This document shows positions 36,258 through 45,233 of a stretch of DNA of 64,000 nt, in pieces. The notes under the pieces are model-generated. The model did not search any database and had not been told where the DNA came from. It was given only the letters and a program-made list of their open reading frames with translations. The stretch comes from Dermacoccus abyssi (GTDB lineage Bacteria; Actinomycetota; Actinomycetes; Actinomycetales; Dermatophilaceae), in assembly GCF_034541975.1 (NCBI RefSeq), contig NZ_JAVYJM010000001.1; one strand, 5' to 3'. Position numbers and translations under genes: made by a program. Positions within the stretch are counted from its first letter, which is position 1. Every line of letters starts with the position of its first letter.

Positions 36258-37549
36258 ATGACGACCCCCTCGGTCACCGCCGACGACCTTCGTTCTCGCA
36301 TTCGCCCGATGTCGGGCCGAGACCCCCACGAGAGCGGACGCGTGGCCAGCACGCTCGAGCTCCTGTTCGACCTGACGTTCGTCGTCGCCGTCGCGACGGG
36401 GGCGTCGCAGCTCGCGCACGGGATTGCGGTGGGCCACGTGGCGGGCGCCGTCGGGCGTTCGCCTTCACGAGCTTCGGCATCATCTGGGCCTGGATCAACT
36501 ACTCCTGGTTCGCGAGTGCGTACGACTCGGACGACTGGCTCTACCGTCTGCTCACGATGGTGCAGATGGTCGGCGTCGTCATTTTCACCCTCGGCATCCC
36601 GCGGACCTTCGAGGCGATCGAGGAAGGGCACTTCGACAACACGGTCATCGTCATCGGGTACGTCATCATGCGGGGCGCGATGCTGTGCCAGTGGGCGCGC
36701 GCCTATCGCAGCGACCCCGAGCACCGCAGGGCGATCGCGACGTACATGGCGACCCTCGTCGTCGCACAGATCCTGTGGGTCGCCACGACCTTTCTCGAGG
36801 GTATGCACCTGCCGCTCCCGGCGATCTTCACCCTGACGACTCTCGTCACGTGCGTCGAGCTGACAGGGCCCCTGATCGCCGAACGTGGAAAGGGCACCCC
36901 GTGGCACGCCCACCACATCGCGGAGCGACACGGCCTGCTCACCATCATCACGATCGGCGAGATCGTCGCGGGCCCCGTGCTGACGCTCGAGGAGATCCTC
37001 GGAGACGCCGAGCGCACCATCGACTGGGGCAGCGCGATCCTCGTGGCGCTCTCGGGCATCGCCATGGCGGTGGGCATGTGGTGGAGCTACTTCATCACCC
37101 CGTTCGGCAAGGTGCTCCATCGCTTCCGCAGCCGCTCGTTCGGTTTCGGCTACGCCCACTTCCTCGTGTGGCCGAGCCTGGCGGCCGTCGTCGGGGGCCT
37201 GCACGTCGTCGCCCTGTCGTTCGAGAAGACGGGCTCGCACGTCGACCACACGGTCGCCGCTCTGGCGCTGGCCGTTCCGGTGGGCCTCTACACGGTGGCA
37301 CTGTACCTCGCCCACTACCTCACGACCCGCTCCTGGGCCGGCCTGCACACGTTCATCCTGCTCGCGACCCTCGCCGTGCTCGCGGGTGCGGTGCTCCTGT
37401 CGAACGCAGCACGTGTCGCTGCCCGTCGTCCTTCTCGTCGTCACCGTCGTTCCGTGGATCACCGTGGCGGCCTTCGAGCTCTACCGCGGCGCCGCCCACG
37501 AGGCGATGGTGCTCGAGGGGCTGTACGAGCACGATCGTCGTCAGGCTGA
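36258..37549 (+). pseudogene. Low-temperature-requirement A (LtrA) family membrane protein, frame-broken
   Basis: The ATG at 36258 opens an LtrA-type protein (STLELLFDLTFVVAVATGASQ). Near 36450, next to a GGG run, the frame changes. The family sequence goes on as AFAFTSFGIIWAWINYSWFA and then through several helices (MVQMVGVVIFTLGIP, YFITPFGKV) to about 37412. A second change leads to SLPVVLLVVTVVPWITVAAF in the frame that runs into the enoyl-CoA hydratase gene. In the second frame a stop lies at 37549. Two single-base changes would restore the gene, so it is either a recent pseudogene or affected by sequencing errors. Confidence 0.75.
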
Positions 37550-37628
37550 CGGCCGACGAATGGCTCGTGCGCTGCACAACCCGGGCAATCGCCTGTCGGA
37601 CGCGGCGCCGTCGACGTACGCTGACGCA

Positions 37629-38450
37629 ATGGCGAATGTGGAGACGACGATCACCGGGGGCATCGCCCACGTCAAGCTCAACCGACCGGACAAGCTCAAC
37701 GGCCTCACGTTGCCCATGCTCGGGGAGCTGGTGGCTGCGGCGCACCACGTGCGCACGAACAAGGCCGTCCGCGTCGTCGTCGTCTCGGGTGAGGGACGCT
37801 CGTTCTGCGCCGGTCTCGACTTCGGATCGGTCAACAAGGCCCCGGCCAAGATCATCCCGGCGTTCATCCCTCGCCCGTGGCGCGGCACGAACACCTTCCA
37901 GGAAGCCTGCTGGGCGTGGCGGCGCGTGCCGGTTCCCGTCGTCGCCGCGGTTCACGGCCACTGCTACGGCGGCGGCTTGCAGATCGCGCTGGGCGCCGAC
38001 TACCGCTACACCACACCTGACGCCGAGTGGTCGGTGCTCGAGGGCAAGTGGGGGCTCATCCCCGACATGAGCGGCGTCCAGTCGCTCAAGGAACTCGTCG
38101 GCATCGACGTGGCGAAGAAGCTCACGATGACGGCCGAGATGGTCTCCGGCGATCGTGCCGTCGAGCTCGGTCTCGCCTCCGAGGTGAGCGACGACCCGCT
38201 GGCTGCCGCCATGGACCTCGCGCACGAGCTGACCACGAAGTCGCCCGATCAGCTCGCTGCGGCGAAGCGTCTGTTCAACCGCTCGTGGAACACGAGCGCT
38301 CGCACCACCTTCCGCCGTGAGCGCGCCGAGCAGGCGCTGCTTCTCATCGCGCAGAACACGGCCAAGGCGCGCAAGGTCGCGATGGCCAAGGCCGGAGCAC
38401 GCGCGGAAGCGCGAGCGGCGGTCAAGTACAGCCCCCGCGTGCTGCCGTGA
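37629..38450 (+). CDS. Enoyl-CoA hydratase/isomerase family protein
   Basis: A 273-residue crotonase-fold enzyme of the beta-oxidation type. It has the oxyanion-hole blocks FCAGLDFGSV near residue 60 and AVHGHCYGGGLQIALGADYR near 112, with WSVLEGKWGLIPDMSGVQ in the region of the catalytic residues. The glutamates of true hydratases are not obvious, so dienoyl-CoA isomerase-like activity is possible. ATG 37629 begins the family sequence; the frame is open upstream because of the broken LtrA gene. It ends 19 bases before a strong terminator shared with fhs. Confidence 0.85.
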   Translation: MANVETTITGGIAHVKLNRPDKLNGLTLPMLGELVAAAHHVRTNKAVRVVVVSGEGRSFCAGLDFGSVNKAPAKIIPAFIPRPWRGTNTFQEACWAWRRVPVPVVAAVHGHCYGGGLQIALGADYRYTTPDAEWSVLEGKWGLIPDMSGVQSLKELVGIDVAKKLTMTAEMVSGDRAVELGLASEVSDDPLAAAMDLAHELTTKSPDQLAAAKRLFNRSWNTSARTTFRRERAEQALLLIAQNTAKARKVAMAKAGARAEARAAVKYSPRVLP

Positions 38451-38468
38451 GGCGCCCCACCTGACGAC

Positions 38469-38519
38469 ATCCGCCCTTCGTGCGTCCGAGCCGCCGGCTT
38501 GGACGCACGAAGGGCGGAT
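38469..38519. terminator. Bidirectional terminator between enoyl-CoA hydratase and fhs
   Basis: A perfect 19-bp stem (ATCCGCCCTTCGTGCGTCC and its complement) closes a 13-base loop and is followed by CTTT. Placed between two convergent genes, it can end both transcripts. Confidence 0.85.
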
Positions 38520-38543
38520 CTTTCCCTCGGTGCGCGTCGCCCG

Positions 38544-40217
38544 TCAGGACAGGCCGGTGACGGCGCCCTCGGAGTCGACGTCGATGGTCAGCGCGGCCGG
38601 CTTCTTCGGCAGACCCGGCATCGTCATGAGGGAGCCGCAGACGAAGACGACGAAGCCCGCACCGGCGGCCAGGCGCACCTCGCGCACCTCGACGACGTGG
38701 CCCGACGGGGCGCCGCGTTCGGCGTCGTCGGTCGTGAACGACTTCTGCGTCTTCGCGATGCACACGGGAAGGTGGCCGTAACCCTCGTCCTCGAACTGGG
38801 CGATCTGCTTGGCGACGGCCGAGGGGATCTCGAGTCGCTCCGCGCCGTAGATGCGCTGCGCGACCGTCTCTGCCTTCGCCGCGAGCCCGAGGTCGTCGCC
38901 GTAGGTGAACGACAGCTCGGGCTTCTGGCCGGACGTGATCTCGACGAGGGCCTTCGCGAGCCCCACCGCGCCCTTGCCGCCGTCGGCGAAGTGGGTGCAG
39001 ATCTCCACCTTCACGCCGAGCCCCTCGACGTGTTTCGTGAAGGCCTCGATCTCGGCGTCGGTGTCACTCGGGAAGCGGTTGACGCCCACGACGACGGGCA
39101 GGCCCCACACGTCGCGGATGTTCGCGAGGTGGCGCTCGATGTTGCTCATGCCGGCGAGCATCGCCTCGACGTTCTCCGTCGTGAGGTCGGCGACGGCCAC
39201 GCCGCCGTGGTACTTCATCGAGCGCACCGTCGCGACGAGGACGACGGCGTCCGGGCGCAGGCCGGTGAAGCGGCACTTGAGGTCGATGAACTTCTCCGCG
39301 CCGAGGTCGGCGCCGAAGCCGGCCTCCGTCACGGTCCAATCGGCGTGAGCGAGGGCGGTCTGCGTCGCCGTCACCGAGTTGCAGCCGTGCGCGATGTTGG
39401 CGAACGGGCCGCCGTGGACGAAGGCGGGGTTGCCCTCGAGCGTCTGGACGAGGTTGGGCGCCAACGCGTCGGCGAGAAGAGCCGCCATGGCGCCGTGGAC
39501 GCCGAGGTCGCTCGCGGTCACGGATGCCTTCTCGTAGGTTCGCGCGACAACGATGCGACCGAGGCGCTCCTTGAGGTCGTCGATCGACGCGGCAAGGCAG
39601 AAGATGGCCATGACCTCGCTCGCAACGACGATGTCGAAGCCGGATTCTCGCGGCACGCCGTTCGTCGGGCCCCCGAGGCCGATGACGATGTCGCGCAGCG
39701 CGCGGTCGTTCATGTCGAGCACGCGTTTGAAGGTGATGCGGCGCGGGTCGATGCCGAGCGCGTTGCCCTGCTGCAGGTGGTTGTCGAGCACCGCTGCGAG
39801 CAGGTTGTGTGCGGCGGCGATGGCCGCGAAGTCACCGGTGAAGTGTAGGTTGATGTCCGTCATCGGGTTGAGCTGGGCGCGCCCTCCGCCGGCGGCCCCG
39901 CCCTTCATCCCGAAGACGGGCCCCATGCTCGGCTCACGCAGCGCGGCTGCGGCGGACTCGCCGATCTGCGCGAGCCCGTCGACGAGGCCCACCGTGGTCG
40001 TCGTCTTGCCCTCGCCGGCCGGCGTCGGGCTCGTCGCGGTGACCAGCACGAGCTTGCTGCCCTCACGCCGGTCGCGCCCCTGAACGTACGGCAGCGAGAC
40101 CTTGGCCTTGTGCGGGCCGTAGCGGAAGATCTCGGACTCGGGAATGCCGATCTTCGCCGCGATGTCCTCGATGGGCTGCATGGGGGAGGCGGCTGCGATC
40201 TCGACGTCGCTGGGCAT
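38544..40217 (-). CDS. fhs: Formate-tetrahydrofolate ligase
   Basis: A 557-residue ATP-dependent enzyme making 10-formyl-THF from formate and THF for purine and formyl-Met synthesis. The nucleotide-binding loop TPAGEGKTTTTVGL is near residue 65. Family signatures include REPSMGPVFGMKGGAAGGG and AQLNPMTDINLHFTGD near 95-130, and the C-terminal AGAGFVVFVCGSLMTMPGLPK. The length matches the family. It is transcribed alone, with an 81-base gap to the NUDIX gene upstream. Confidence 0.97.
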   Translation of the reverse strand: MPSDVEIAAASPMQPIEDIAAKIGIPESEIFRYGPHKAKVSLPYVQGRDRREGSKLVLVTATSPTPAGEGKTTTTVGLVDGLAQIGESAAAALREPSMGPVFGMKGGAAGGGRAQLNPMTDINLHFTGDFAAIAAAHNLLAAVLDNHLQQGNALGIDPRRITFKRVLDMNDRALRDIVIGLGGPTNGVPRESGFDIVVASEVMAIFCLAASIDDLKERLGRIVVARTYEKASVTASDLGVHGAMAALLADALAPNLVQTLEGNPAFVHGGPFANIAHGCNSVTATQTALAHADWTVTEAGFGADLGAEKFIDLKCRFTGLRPDAVVLVATVRSMKYHGGVAVADLTTENVEAMLAGMSNIERHLANIRDVWGLPVVVGVNRFPSDTDAEIEAFTKHVEGLGVKVEICTHFADGGKGAVGLAKALVEITSGQKPELSFTYGDDLGLAAKAETVAQRIYGAERLEIPSAVAKQIAQFEDEGYGHLPVCIAKTQKSFTTDDAERGAPSGHVVEVREVRLAAGAGFVVFVCGSLMTMPGLPKKPAALTIDVDSEGAVTGLS

Positions 40218-40298
40218 GCAATCCTCGTGGTTCAGGGGACGATGACGTTATCGGGTGTGAGCGTCGCCGCTGACGCTACCTTTTGCGCAACTGCTGTT

Positions 40299-40871
40299 TC
40301 ACACTCGGCCGAGAGCGAGCGCGGCGAACATGAGAGCGGCGACGCTCTCACCGTCGGTGACCTCACCGTCCGCGACGAGGCGCATGAGGCCTTCCCACGG
40401 CACGGCACGCACGGCGGAGATCCCTTCGGCCTTCTGCTCACGGGCTGCCCTCTCGGCGTCCTCGACACTGGCCGGGGCCTGCAAGCCCGTGGCGAGAAAG
40501 ACGTGCTCGGGGGCGTCGCACACTCCGTTGAGTGCGTTCATGCGCCCGATTTCGCGCCACTCGCGGGCCGTGTAGCCGGTCTCCTCGACGAGCTCACGCT
40601 GCGCTGCGAGCAGCAGGTTCTCACCGTCGCTGCCGCCGGCCGGTACCTCGAGTGACATCGCCTGGGTGGGGTAACGGTAGAGCGAGACCATGAGGACTTC
40701 GTCCTCGTCCGTCATCGCCACGACGAAGACGGCCGGATTGCGCATGGTGACGACGCCGTACACGCCTTCGCCACCGTCGGGGCGCACGACGGCGTCCTCC
40801 CGGACGCTGATCCACGGGTTGGTGTACTTCGGGGTGCTCGAGCGCGTGGTCCAACAGCCGGAGTGCGTCAT
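40299..40871 (-). CDS. NUDIX hydrolase (ADP-ribose pyrophosphatase type)
   Basis: A 190-residue NUDIX enzyme hydrolysing nucleoside diphosphate-X compounds. The Nudix box GGSDGENLLLAAQRELVEET near residue 85 carries the REL..EE metal-binding core. The upstream YRYPTQAMSLEVPAGG block is typical of ADP-ribose pyrophosphatases. ATG 40871 begins the domain; the longer frame has no better site. It diverges from nadE, so a role in NAD/ADP-ribose turnover fits. Confidence 0.85.
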   Translation of the reverse strand: MTHSGCWTTRSSTPKYTNPWISVREDAVVRPDGGEGVYGVVTMRNPAVFVVAMTDEDEVLMVSLYRYPTQAMSLEVPAGGSDGENLLLAAQRELVEETGYTAREWREIGRMNALNGVCDAPEHVFLATGLQAPASVEDAERAAREQKAEGISAVRAVPWEGLMRLVADGEVTDGESVAALMFAALALGRV

Positions 40872-40969
40872 GACTAGACCGTAGCCAACGGCCCCCGCCG
40901 TGGCGTCACCGCGGGGCGCCGGCACCTGCCTCACAGGCGTCCTCGGTGGGTTCTGACATGCTGGGAACC

Positions 40970-43015
40970 ATGAACTTCCGTTCCCTGTACGCGCACGGAT
41001 TCGCCCGCGTCGCGGCGGTCACTCACCCCATTGCGCTCGCCGACCCGATGACGAACGCCGAGCGCGTTCTCGAGTCGATGCGTGAGCTGCACGACGAGGG
41101 TGTGGCGGCCGCGGTCTACCCCGAACTCAACCTCTGCGGTTACAGCGTCGAGGACCTCGTCATGCAGGACGTGCTGCTCGACGACGTGCTGCGCGCGATC
41201 GCCGCCGTCGTCGACGGTTCGCGCGGGCTCACGCCCGTCGCCGTCATCGGCGCGCCGATTCGTAAGGGCCAGCGCCTCTACAACTGCGCCGTCGTCGTCA
41301 AGGAGGGTGAGGTTCTCGGCGTCGTGCCGAAGAGCTACCTGCCCAACTACCGCGAGTTCTACGAGAAGCGCTGGTACGCGTTCGGCGAGGATCAGCGCGG
41401 CGAGCACGTCGACCTCGGCGAGGAACTCGGGGAGGTGCCCTTCGGCCCCGACCTCGTCTTCCGGGCGCTCGACCTGCCGGACCTCGCGATCCACGTCGAG
41501 ATCTGCGAGGACGTGTGGGTGCCCATCCCGCCCTCGTCCGAGGCGGCCCTCGCGGGCGCGAGCGTCCTCATGAACCTCTCCGGTTCACCCATCACGGTCG
41601 GCAAGTCGGCGCAGCGCAGCCTCGTCGTCCAGAGCCAGTCGTTCCGCACCCTCGCGGCCTACGTGTACGCCGCGAGCGGTGAGGGTGAATCGACCACCGA
41701 CCTCGCCTGGGACGGCCAGACGATGATCTACGACCAGGGCACCCTGCTCGCCGAGACTCAGCGCTTCCCCGAGGGCCCGCGCTCCAGCGTCGCGGACATC
41801 GACCTCGGCGCCATCCGCCAGGCGCGTCAGCGCTACGGCAGCTATGACGACAACCGTCTGAGCTTCGGCCCGGCGCGACCGCTGCGCGAGGTCCCGTTCG
41901 AGCTCGGTGTGCCGGACGCCGACCTCGGTCTCAAGCGCGAGATCGAGCGCTTCCCGTTCGTGCCCGCCGACGAAGCCCGCCTCGCCCAGGACTGCTACGA
42001 AGCGTACGAGATCCAGGTCAGCGCACTCGAGCAGCGCATGCGCTCGATCGGCCAGCCGAAGATCGTCATCGGTGTCTCGGGTGGTCTCGACTCGACGCAC
42101 GCGCTCATCGTCGCGGCCAAGGCGATGGACCGCCTCGGACGCCCGCGCACCGACATCCTGGCGTACACGATGCCGGGCTTCGCGACGAGCGACCACACGA
42201 AGTCGAACGCGTACAAGCTCGGCGAGACGCTCGGCGTCACGTTCGAGGAGGTCGACATCCGCCCCATGGCCACGCAAATGTTGAAGGACCTCGGCCACCC
42301 GTTCGGGCGCGGTGAGGAGGTCTACGACGTCACGTTCGAGAACGTCCAGGCCGGTCTGCGCACCGACTTCCTCTTCCGTATCGCCAACAGCAAGGGCGGC
42401 ATCGTCCTCGGCACGGGTGACCTGTCGGAGCTCGCACTCGGCTGGTGCACCTACGGCGTCGGTGACCAGATGTCGCACTACGGCGTCAACGCCGGCGTCC
42501 CGAAGACGCTCATGCAGCACCTCGTGCGCTGGGTGGCTTCGAGCGACCAGTTCGACGAGCGCGTCGGCGAGACGCTGTTGTCGATCCTCGACACCGAGAT
42601 CACGCCCGAGCTCGTGCCGACGAAGGAGGGCGAGACGCCGCAGTCGACCGAGGCGAACATCGGCCCGTACAACCTGCAGGACTTCACGCTCTACCACGTG
42701 CTCTCGCAGGGCTTCCGCCCGAGCAAGATCGCGTTCCTCGCCATGCACGCCTGGGACGATGTCGACGACGGCCGTTGGCCGGCCGGTTTCCCGGAGGACA
42801 AGCGCCCGGTCTACTCCCTCGAGGAGATCCGTCACTGGCTCGAGGTGTTCTACAAGCGCTTCTTCAGCCAGCAGTTCAAGCGCTCGGCGCTGCCGAACGG
42901 ACCGAAGGTGAGCGCCGGCGGTGCATTGTCTCCCCGCGGCGACTGGCGCATGCCGTCCGATGCCTCGGGCAAGGCCTGGCTCGACGAACTGGAGCGCAAC
43001 GTCCCGAAGGCCTGA
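40970..43015 (+). CDS. nadE: Glutamine-dependent NAD+ synthetase
   Basis: A 681-residue two-domain enzyme that amidates nicotinic acid adenine dinucleotide to NAD+ using glutamine. The N-terminal nitrilase domain shows the Glu-Lys-Cys triad in YPELNLCGY, VVPKSYLPNY and HVEICEDVWVPI. The C-terminal synthetase has the PP-loop GVSGGLDSTHAL near residue 368 and LGTGDLSELALGWCTYG near 485. Length fits the two-domain form. ATG 40970 is preceded by GGGA. A strong terminator follows. Confidence 0.97.
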   Translation: MNFRSLYAHGFARVAAVTHPIALADPMTNAERVLESMRELHDEGVAAAVYPELNLCGYSVEDLVMQDVLLDDVLRAIAAVVDGSRGLTPVAVIGAPIRKGQRLYNCAVVVKEGEVLGVVPKSYLPNYREFYEKRWYAFGEDQRGEHVDLGEELGEVPFGPDLVFRALDLPDLAIHVEICEDVWVPIPPSSEAALAGASVLMNLSGSPITVGKSAQRSLVVQSQSFRTLAAYVYAASGEGESTTDLAWDGQTMIYDQGTLLAETQRFPEGPRSSVADIDLGAIRQARQRYGSYDDNRLSFGPARPLREVPFELGVPDADLGLKREIERFPFVPADEARLAQDCYEAYEIQVSALEQRMRSIGQPKIVIGVSGGLDSTHALIVAAKAMDRLGRPRTDILAYTMPGFATSDHTKSNAYKLGETLGVTFEEVDIRPMATQMLKDLGHPFGRGEEVYDVTFENVQAGLRTDFLFRIANSKGGIVLGTGDLSELALGWCTYGVGDQMSHYGVNAGVPKTLMQHLVRWVASSDQFDERVGETLLSILDTEITPELVPTKEGETPQSTEANIGPYNLQDFTLYHVLSQGFRPSKIAFLAMHAWDDVDDGRWPAGFPEDKRPVYSLEEIRHWLEVFYKRFFSQQFKRSALPNGPKVSAGGALSPRGDWRMPSDASGKAWLDELERNVPKA

Positions 43016-43043
43016 ACGCTGGCCTCACGGGCCGGACGTGAAG

Positions 43044-43083
43044 ACGAACTGCCCACGCTCCCGAGGGGGCGTGGGCAGTTCGT
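43044..43083 (+). terminator. Terminator of nadE
   Basis: ACGAACTGCCCACGC and its exact complement make a 15-bp stem with a 10-base loop starting 29 bases after the nadE stop. The convergent siderophore reductase gene ends nearby, so it may serve both. Confidence 0.8.
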
Positions 43084-43111
43084 GTCGCTTCGTGGGCGGG
43101 CCGGCCGCGCG

Positions 43112-43960
43112 TCAGCCGGCGAGCGCTTGGTCGGCTTCCTGCGGCGGCAACCAGTAGCCGAGCGTCTTGATGCAGTCGCGACGAAGGCCTGCCGCGCGCA
43201 GCTTCTTCGTCAGGGCGCGGGTCGTGACGGTGTCGCAGGCGCCCCACGCGAACAGCCGCGTGCAGGTGGCCTCGGGGGCGTGCAGGTTCGTGCGTTCGCC
43301 GGGCGCCCCGTCTGCAGCGACGAACGCGGCGACCTCCGCATCGACGGCATCGAGCAGGCCCTGACCGTTGTCGGTGCGACGCACCCAGCGCAACGAATCC
43401 TGAGGGCGCAGCCGAACAGGCAGCGCACGGTCCTCGGGGTGCACCCACTCGAGGACAACAGTGGTCGGCGCGGCGCTCACGGCGTCGAGGAGCGAGTTGA
43501 TCGCCGGCAGGGAGGCGGTGTCTCCGACGAGGAGGTGACGGTCGACGTCGTCGCAGTCGGGCAGGGACGGTTCCGACCCGTAGAGGCTGGCCTCGATCTC
43601 GTCGCCGGGGACGGTCTGCTGCGCCCAGCGGGCGGCAGCGCCGTCGTGGATGGCGAACTCGAGCCAGAAGGTGTCGGTCTCGACGTCGGGGTCGACGAGC
43701 GTGTAGGCGCGCTGATGTCCGGCGCCGTTTCCCGTGGGATCGGTGAACCACAGGCGCACCCACATCGTGGGGTACGGGGCATGAGTGCGCAGGAATCCGT
43801 TGCCTGCGCAGCGCACGCGCTGGTAGGTGTCGCTGACGCGCTCGGTTTCGAGGACGGTGAAGACGAAGTCCTGCGCGCGAAGGTCGGCCAGGATCCGGCC
43901 GGCCTCACCGCGATCGACTGGGCGCAACGCGCGAGCGCGTGCGGTGGTCGGGGTCATCAT
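43112..43960 (-). CDS. Siderophore-interacting protein (ferric-siderophore reductase)
   Basis: A 282-residue SIP-family flavoprotein that removes iron from imported ferric siderophores. The FAD-binding domain has RAYTLVDPDVETDTFWLEF with the RxYT motif near residue 82. The NAD(P)H-binding part has LLVGDTASLPAINSLLD near 150. The C-terminal WGACDTVTTRALTKKLRAAGL and LGYWLPPQE end is typical of SIP. Start taken at 43960; the adjacent ATG at 43957 is equally possible. It diverges from the substrate-binding protein gene across an iron box. Confidence 0.9.
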   Translation of the reverse strand: MMTPTTARARALRPVDRGEAGRILADLRAQDFVFTVLETERVSDTYQRVRCAGNGFLRTHAPYPTMWVRLWFTDPTGNGAGHQRAYTLVDPDVETDTFWLEFAIHDGAAARWAQQTVPGDEIEASLYGSEPSLPDCDDVDRHLLVGDTASLPAINSLLDAVSAAPTTVVLEWVHPEDRALPVRLRPQDSLRWVRRTDNGQGLLDAVDAEVAAFVAADGAPGERTNLHAPEATCTRLFAWGACDTVTTRALTKKLRAAGLRRDCIKTLGYWLPPQEADQALAG

Positions 43961-44012
43961 CGACGCCTTCCGTCTCGACTGCGGGTGCGGGCGTTGCATC
44001 GAGCAACACATG

Positions 44013-44031
44013 TGAGGTTAGCATTGCCTAA
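44013..44031. promoter_or_regulatory. IdeR/DmdR-type iron box
   Basis: The minus strand reads TTAGGCAATGCTAACCTCA, matching 15 of 19 positions of the IdeR/DtxR consensus TTAGGTTAGGCTAACCTAA. It lies between the divergent SIP and ABC-transporter genes, so both would be repressed by the iron-loaded regulator. Confidence 0.75.
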
Positions 44032-44110
44032 CTCACGTTGCCAGGCATTGCGTCACGTCGACGTGACGTAACTGCTTATCTGCTGTTGTCCCTTCATCGA
44101 AAGGTCCCCC

Positions 44111-45151
44111 GTGATCAACCGCCGTGGTTTCCTCGCCCTCGCCACCGCAGGCACTGCCGCCACCGCCCTGGCCGCCTGTGGCACCGGCTCGTCGTCCGAC
44201 GAGTCGTCGGAGAGCAAGAGCTCGGGTGGGGGCGCCGGGTCTGGCTTCCCCGTCGAGGTCAAGCACGCCTTCGGTACGACGAAGATCGAGAAGGCCCCGA
44301 CGAAGGTCGTCGTCGTCGGGTGGGGTGACGCCGACGTCGTCGCCGCCCTCGGCGTCGCGCCGGTCGCGGCACCCGAGGTGACGTGGGGCGCCAACGCGAA
44401 CAAGTCCACCGACTGGCTCGACGCTCAGCTCAAGAAGATCGGGGGCAAGGCTCCGGCGCGCTTCAGCGACAAGGACGGCACGCCCGTCGACAAGATCGCG
44501 ACGTACCAGCCCGACCTCATCCTCGGAACGAACTCGGGTCTGACGAAGGAGCAGTACGACAAGCTCTCGAAGATCGCACCCACGGTCGCGTACCCGAAGG
44601 TCGCCTGGGGCACGTCCTGGCAGGAGTCGACGACCATGATCGCGACCGCTCTGGGCAAGAAGGCCGAGGGCGAGAAGCTCATGGCCGAGACCAAGAAGAA
44701 GATCAGCGACGCCGTCGCCAAGTACCCGGAGCTCAAGGGCAAGACGGCCTCGTGGGTCTACTTCACGCCGACGAACCTCAACACGGTGGGTGTCTACACC
44801 CCGAGCGACAACCGTCCGCGCACCCTCGCCGAGTTCGGCCTGCCCGACGGTGACGGAATCGCCAAGCAGACGAAGAGCAGCAAGTCGTTCTTCGTCGACC
44901 TCTCTGCCGAGAAGGCCGCGCAGATCGACTCGGACATCGTCGTGTTCGACGAACTGCAGGGCGCCGAGCCGAGCAAGATCAAGAGCAACGCCCTGCTGGG
45001 CAAGATCCCGGCGATCAAGAACGACACGTTCGTCTCGATCAAGGAGCAGAAGCCGTCCGCGGCGATGTCCGGCCCGACCGTGCTGTCGATCCCGGTCGCT
45101 CTCGAGACGTTCCTGCCGCAGCTCGCCGCCGCGGCCAAGAAGGTCAAGTAA
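44111..45151 (+). CDS. Iron-siderophore ABC transporter substrate-binding lipoprotein
   Basis: A 346-residue FecB/FepB-type binding protein. The N-terminus has a twin-arginine-like start (INRRGFLAL) and lipobox LAACGTG near residue 22. The Peripla_BP_2 fold is shown by KVVVVGWGDADVVAALG near 65 and TYQPDLILGTNSG near 135. It delivers the ferric siderophore to the two permeases downstream. Start GTG. An intercistronic hairpin follows. Confidence 0.92.
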   Translation: MINRRGFLALATAGTAATALAACGTGSSSDESSESKSSGGGAGSGFPVEVKHAFGTTKIEKAPTKVVVVGWGDADVVAALGVAPVAAPEVTWGANANKSTDWLDAQLKKIGGKAPARFSDKDGTPVDKIATYQPDLILGTNSGLTKEQYDKLSKIAPTVAYPKVAWGTSWQESTTMIATALGKKAEGEKLMAETKKKISDAVAKYPELKGKTASWVYFTPTNLNTVGVYTPSDNRPRTLAEFGLPDGDGIAKQTKSSKSFFVDLSAEKAAQIDSDIVVFDELQGAEPSKIKSNALLGKIPAIKNDTFVSIKEQKPSAAMSGPTVLSIPVALETFLPQLAAAAKKVK

Positions 45152-45157
45152 GTACCT

Positions 45158-45209
45158 CGAATGACGGCTGCGCGCGTTCCGCATCGCGGTGCGCGCGCAG
45201 CCGCATTCG
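45158..45209 (+). promoter_or_regulatory. Intercistronic hairpin after the substrate-binding protein gene
   Basis: An 18-bp stem with one bulged A (CGAATG, CGGCTGCGCGCG and complements) around a 15-base loop starts seven bases after the stop. Such a structure can protect the upstream mRNA and partly stop transcription, making more binding protein than permease. Confidence 0.65.
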
Positions 45210-45233
45210 ATGTGGTCACTAGCCTCGATGCCG

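Noticed and set aside
35315..37462. 715-codon minus-strand frame over the cupin and LtrA genes
   Set aside because: Shadow frame in high-GC DNA; the plus strand carries recognisable families.
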